Assembly: GCF_000499845.2 (NCBI RefSeq)
Contig: NC_023758.2
Coordinates: 24,897,520-24,961,519, forward strand
Length of the DNA: 64,000 bases
DNA from: Phaseolus vulgaris
Taxonomy: Eukaryota > Streptophyta > Magnoliopsida > Fabales > Fabaceae
Reading direction: 5' to 3'
This document shows, one piece after another, positions 59,553 through 64,000 of this stretch (position 1 is its first letter; each line of letters opens with the position of its first letter). Under the pieces are notes generated by a model, which was not told the DNA's origin, did not search any database, and saw only the letters and a program-made list of their open reading frames with translations. A program made the translations under genes and the position numbers.

Positions 59553-62534
59553 GAAGTACCATTTTACATTATCATTGTGACAATAAAGAATCCTGCACAT
59601 GGAGCAAGGCTTATACATGATTACTGAAATTGGAAGATAACCACTTAATTGATATTGATGTGTATATATATAGTAGTTGGTGTGAGTGTTTGTTATAGGG
59701 CATTGAGTTGCGACAATACATACTGTACATGAGTGGCATGAGTTTCTAGGTTTATTTTTTTGCTAAGCAGAAAATTGATTGATGGTTGTAGTTATAATAT
59801 ATTTTTTCAGCTTGGGAAATGTGTTACAAGTAGTTATTGAGAGTCAAATACCAATAATTAATTATGTGAGAGGCATCTGCCTCTGCCACGTATCATGAAT
59901 GAAAGTCAAATTTGATTCAGTTTTGATACAGGATGGTAACAGTTCTTTGACATTGTTACTAAAAACGTAATGAATTCGTGTGCTAGATAGTAACTTGCTC
60001 CATTGAAATAGACTTATCTAGATGTTCAGACTTGAAAATGTTTAACATGCCACTTTGTTTGTCCCTCTGTCAGACCTTCTATATGTGAAAATCCATAAAG
60101 TGGATATGCATAATCAACAAAAAATTTCCATAATTTGCGGATGATTTCATGTTCTAATGCATACTGAAAAATGAGAATGTTTCAGGTGTCTCAAACATAA
60201 CCTTAACTCAAAATACAACTAGGCATTTACATCAGTGCAAATTCCACAACTTAGAATTTTAAGTTTATAGTAGTAGTTGTTGAACCTGATAATTACTCAT
60301 TAAAGCATGCATTTACATAAGATAAACTATCCTTGTTGAAGCATGTAAGACTAACAATGAAAAGTGAGGCAAATGAGTTAAAATTGTGTGTTTTTGATTC
60401 TGCATTTCCCAAAGCAAAATAATGTCTCTAGCTGTCTTACAACATGAGGGAAGGAAATAAAGTGTTGCGGGGCCTTAGATTTTTGATGTGTTGGAAAAGG
60501 CGGCGCACAAGCACAGACAGACATGTGAGCTTATGTCACTCCAGTCAATTGCTACTTTGGCTTATGGATACCTTTGCTCAACAGCACAACCACATGATCA
60601 AGGGTACGGATTCCCCTAACTCAAGGACCAGGGACACATTTTCTTTCCTAAAAATATTGTTTGTTTATAATTTTATTTTTAAAAGACATTTCACTAAATT
60701 AGAAAGATAGAAATATATAAATTATTTTTCACCTTCATTTTTGATAAACAACTATATTAGGAACAATTTGTTATAAATAATTGATTTTTTTTAACTTTTT
60801 TCTTATCAAGTGTCCACCTTTTCTGCTTTACCTTTCAGCATTCAACTACATCATATATACTTAACTTTTTATTATTATTTACTTTTGTTAGTTTTTTAGA
60901 ATTTTTTGAAATATTATCGATGGTATTTTCATATTTAAGATTTACTGAGCATATACTTATTATTTTATTTTTAGTTGAGAAAGATATTATTTTGTTTTTT
61001 TTATCAGTAACTTCACTTTTTTTTCCTTGTTATTTTTATAATTAAAACGTATAGTTTCTCTCACTTTGTCTGTCTATTTTTAGGTAAAGTAGTATCTACT
61101 GTTTTTAATTGTATTATCACAGTTTACAATTTAGATAAAAAAAATTAAAAAAGAAAAAAAATATTTTTTATAAGTTGAAGTTAGTTTATGGATAAGTTAT
61201 AATTTTTTTATATATAATTTCTCTAATTTGTTAAACTTAATTTCTTTCGGAAAACTCTAAAATATGTTTCATCATATATAACCTTTGATCCATAAAAAAA
61301 TATCAATAACATAATAGAAGTAAATCTGGGTTCTTTATGTAAAGATGATTACTTGTATCTGTTATAGAAAATGATAATATAATAAATCTCTTCAACTTTT
61401 CATGTAATTAGTTTATCATATTGCAGATAATTTCCTTAATAACTTTAGTGTCTAATATATTTATAGGTTAATATATTATAAATATCTCAAATGATTTTTT
61501 TTAAAATGTTTACAGATTAATATATTATAAATATCATGTGTGTTTAATTATGAAATTTTAAGAAACAAACACTCCAGTGTTGTGTCTGTGTTGAACATCG
61601 AAACACTCTGTACAAAACTTTCTCCGCCGTTTGCTTCCGCCAAAGCAGATCAAAAGGCAAGTCTCACGCGCTGTGTTTGCGTTTTTCGTTCTCTTAATCT
61701 TTCGAACTCCTTGTTCGTTTTGTGTCTGATGCATGAAATTGGGTGTTTACATGAAATTCCTTCAATTTCACTTCTTTTCTGTTCTGTTATTAATTGAGGA
61801 TTTAGGTCAATTTATTCAGCATTCTGTCTTATATTAGTTGTTAGGACATTGTTGGTTGTTATGTATTAGATTTAGCAGTGTTAACTCCTGGAAACAGAAG
61901 GAGGCAATGAAGATTGATTTGGCGCAATTTATTTGATTTATTTTTTTTACTTGAATTGGCTTTTATGGGTTTTAGGGTTACTCACAGGGAGATGAATTAT
62001 TGACCCATGCTATGTGCTATTCTCCATTGTTTATATTTCAAGAACCTTTGCGTTGACATTACTGGCACCAGGTTGTAAACACAAAGCATTGGAAGAACTC
62101 AATCGCCTTATGAAGACTGTAGGAGTAAGCTCCTGTGAAGTGATATTGTCTCTATAACAAAATTATAGTGGAAAGTAAGAATCCATCCTCTCTGTGAGTC
62201 TGTTCTCTGTTAAATACACTGACAAATATATTTTCATTTTCTGTTGTTCCCTCTTTTTTCTTTTGTCATCTAAGTTCTAGTGAGTTTTGGTAATCCCATC
62301 ACGATTCCTTTTTTTTTTGTTCATTCTTTGTTTTTTGTTTAAAGTTTTGCAGTTTTATTTTATTTTTGATCAGTTATATATGTGTAGTGTAAGTTATTTA
62401 ACTTGTATTCATAATCTTCAAAACAATATGGTCACGTTGTTGTGCGCTATTGGAGCTAGCTGCTCCTAACTGCTGTTTGGAATTGATAACTATGAGTGCT
62501 GAGCATAAGAAAAACAATTGTTTTTTTTGTCAGG
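59553..62534. other. 3' region of the DUF4378 gene, spacer and PIG-H 5' leader
   Basis: An aataaag signal follows the stop at about 59582. 60000-61500 is AT-rich with no gene recognised; an 88-residue frame at 60444-60710 resembles nothing known. 61550-61660 and 62045-62130 are less AT-rich and end in donor-like sequences, so they may be non-coding first exons of the PIG-H gene. Confidence 0.45.
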
Positions 62535-63971
62535 ATGATTGAATTCTCAATAAGCAATGTCAGATATACTTATGTGCATGATCAGAAATATTCCTCTGAA
62601 GTTGTTGACATACACCATATAATTTCGAGGAGGAGTAATGCAAAATATTTTTTTGTGTATGCCACAACACTTCTTCTATTAGCATGTGCCTTGTATCTGT
62701 ATGTTCAAAAGGTATGTCTTCCAACTTTTTTGTTTTTCAATGACTCAAGGATTTCAAATATTGTGGTTTTTACCTTTACTTCATTACATTTCTTCCATTA
62801 ACAGGAAAAATCAATTAGTCTTGTGTATTGCAGCTTTCTTTTTGACATTTTTCTTGTGAAGTCATTACTTGGGAAGCCAATCAAGAAAGGTGAGGACCTT
62901 ACTAGCAGGGTTTTGTATTATGAAAGATTAACTATTATTTTTATTTTAACTTGGAATAGAAAATATATTAATTTAATAATGCATGTTTTAATTTTAAAAC
63001 TTTATTTTGTCATTTTCACATTGTTTGTAATTTTGCTTGCAGAATCTGTTGTGATTATGCCGGCTTTTGGAGTACAGCTTGAGACTCATTATGTGAGGTA
63101 ATGCTTTTTTGTAGATTGGTTTTCAGTTAACATTCAACATTAATTAAGAGCTCCTGTAAAGCCTAATGTATAATACATTTTGTTTTGTAAAGGAAATTGT
63201 GCTCTGTAATTGTTATCTTTCAAAGAAAAGGAAACCTTGTGCCAGTTTAGGGCTCTTTTGGTTGTTCATACTTGAAAAACAAATTAGAATGTACTTCTTT
63301 TGATTGTTTCTTATCTGCCATGGATATTTGAATTTTAAATCACATACATATTCATGATGAAAATATCTTAATTCATAGTCTTGTTTTCGCTGACAGATTA
63401 TATCGAACTTGTTTTCTGCTCGTTTAACTAGTATCTTTTATGTCCTTTGTAATGACCATTGTAACCCAAGCATGGTTTTTCCATATTCAATACACTTAAA
63501 TACTTATTTTTCCTTTGGATACTTTGCTGTAGTGGAAAAGTCGTGCGATATTTCGTTCCCATTGACAAGATTCTGAAACCGGTTCTAGTAGAATGTCTGA
63601 CTCCAGTGACTTGTTATTGGACTCTTTCAATGATTATTCGTGGGGAATCAGAAATGGTGTTAGTTTTCAAGGTGAGTTGCTTTCCATCTAACTAGTTTTC
63701 AGGTTCTCAAATTTTTTCACTATTAAAGATGGAAGGACTACTGCTTGATTTTTGAGAACTAAAACCATAAGAAGAATTAATAGCTTAAGAATTCATTTAA
63801 CTTGGGCATCATTTTGACGGTTTTTATGAGGTCTTTTTACCCACTAAAGAAGGATTTTTAAATCTGTTTTGCTAGAACTTACGCCCTCCAGTGAAAATAT
63901 TGGTCCATGTCTGGAAGGCTCTGTGTGCTGCAACTGGTAGTAAAGAAGAGACTTGTGCTCATGCAGAATGA
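62535..63971 (+). CDS. PIG-H subunit of the GPI-GlcNAc transferase
   Basis: Five exons, 62535-62711, 62805-62889, 63043-63097, 63533-63671 and 63876-63971, give 183 residues, close to the 188 of the human protein. A hydrophobic segment YFFVYATTLLLLACALYLYV (38-57) is followed by a cytosolic PIG-H domain: ESVVIMPAFGVQLETHYVSG, then FVPIDKILKPVLVECLTP, EMVLVFKNLRPP and VKILVHVWKAL. The text 'GVQL.T...SG....F.P..KI' and 'LRPP...L..VWKAL' marks this family. PIG-H is part of the ER complex with PIG-A that adds N-acetylglucosamine to phosphatidylinositol, the first step of GPI-anchor synthesis. The ATG follows a splice acceptor by one base, so translation begins in an internal exon. The gene is complete within the window. 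Confidence 0.9.
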
Positions 63972-64000
63972 ATAATTGACTCTGCTTTGGTTTTTATACT

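Noticed and set aside
60444..60710. An 88-residue plus-strand frame starting MREGNKVLRGLRFL.
   Set aside because: No recognisable domain, no neighbouring exons, and the C-terminal half is AT-rich noise.

Overview
This is nuclear DNA of a flowering plant, most likely a dicot and probably a legume. The genes have many short exons with AT-rich introns, and their products belong to plant-type families. About a third of the window is retrotransposon sequence. The legume assignment is inferred from the general look of the repeats and genes and was not tested by a search. No bacterial, organellar or free viral sequence was seen, and no tRNA, rRNA or CRISPR array.

Layout from left to right. 1-9640 holds decayed transposons: a minus-strand Ty3/gypsy 5' end (LTR, primer-binding site, gag), then a broken Ty1/copia element, then AT-rich spacer. 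9840-11998 (minus) is a GET1/WRB-like gene for the ER insertase of tail-anchored proteins. 14400-26748 is a decayed copy of the locus at 29215-31770. It keeps exons 1-2 of a THEP1-type NTPase gene and the last exon of a tomosyn-like gene, but its middle has been replaced by about 10 kb of copia and gypsy elements. 29428-31065 (plus) is the intact NTPase gene. 31562-40850 (minus) is a complete 24-exon tomosyn-like gene, convergent with the NTPase gene. 42279-48412 is an element-like unit with inverted ends and a plant mobile domain (PMD) pseudogene. A very young copia element with identical LTRs sits inside that pseudogene. 48413-54200 is AT-rich intergenic DNA. 55220-59552 (plus) is a DUF3741/DUF4378 (TRM/LONGIFOLIA-type) gene, and 62535-63971 (plus) is a PIG-H gene.

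The host genes are housekeeping-like and do not form a pathway. GET1, the tomosyn-like protein and PIG-H all act in the endomembrane system (membrane insertion, SNARE control, GPI-anchor synthesis), but I see no sign that this is more than chance. Exon boundaries were read by hand from GT/AG (once GC/AG) sites, reading-frame continuity and family resemblance, so they may be off by a few bases.

The most notable points are: (a) the NTPase/tomosyn-tail duplication, whose extra copy still carries an open SNARE-tail exon with a usable splice acceptor; (b) the TIR-like ends around the PMD pseudogene; (c) the recent copia element, with an open 896-residue Gag-protease-integrase frame but almost no reverse transcriptase; and (d) inverted LTRs flanking two tandem gypsy pol fragments.
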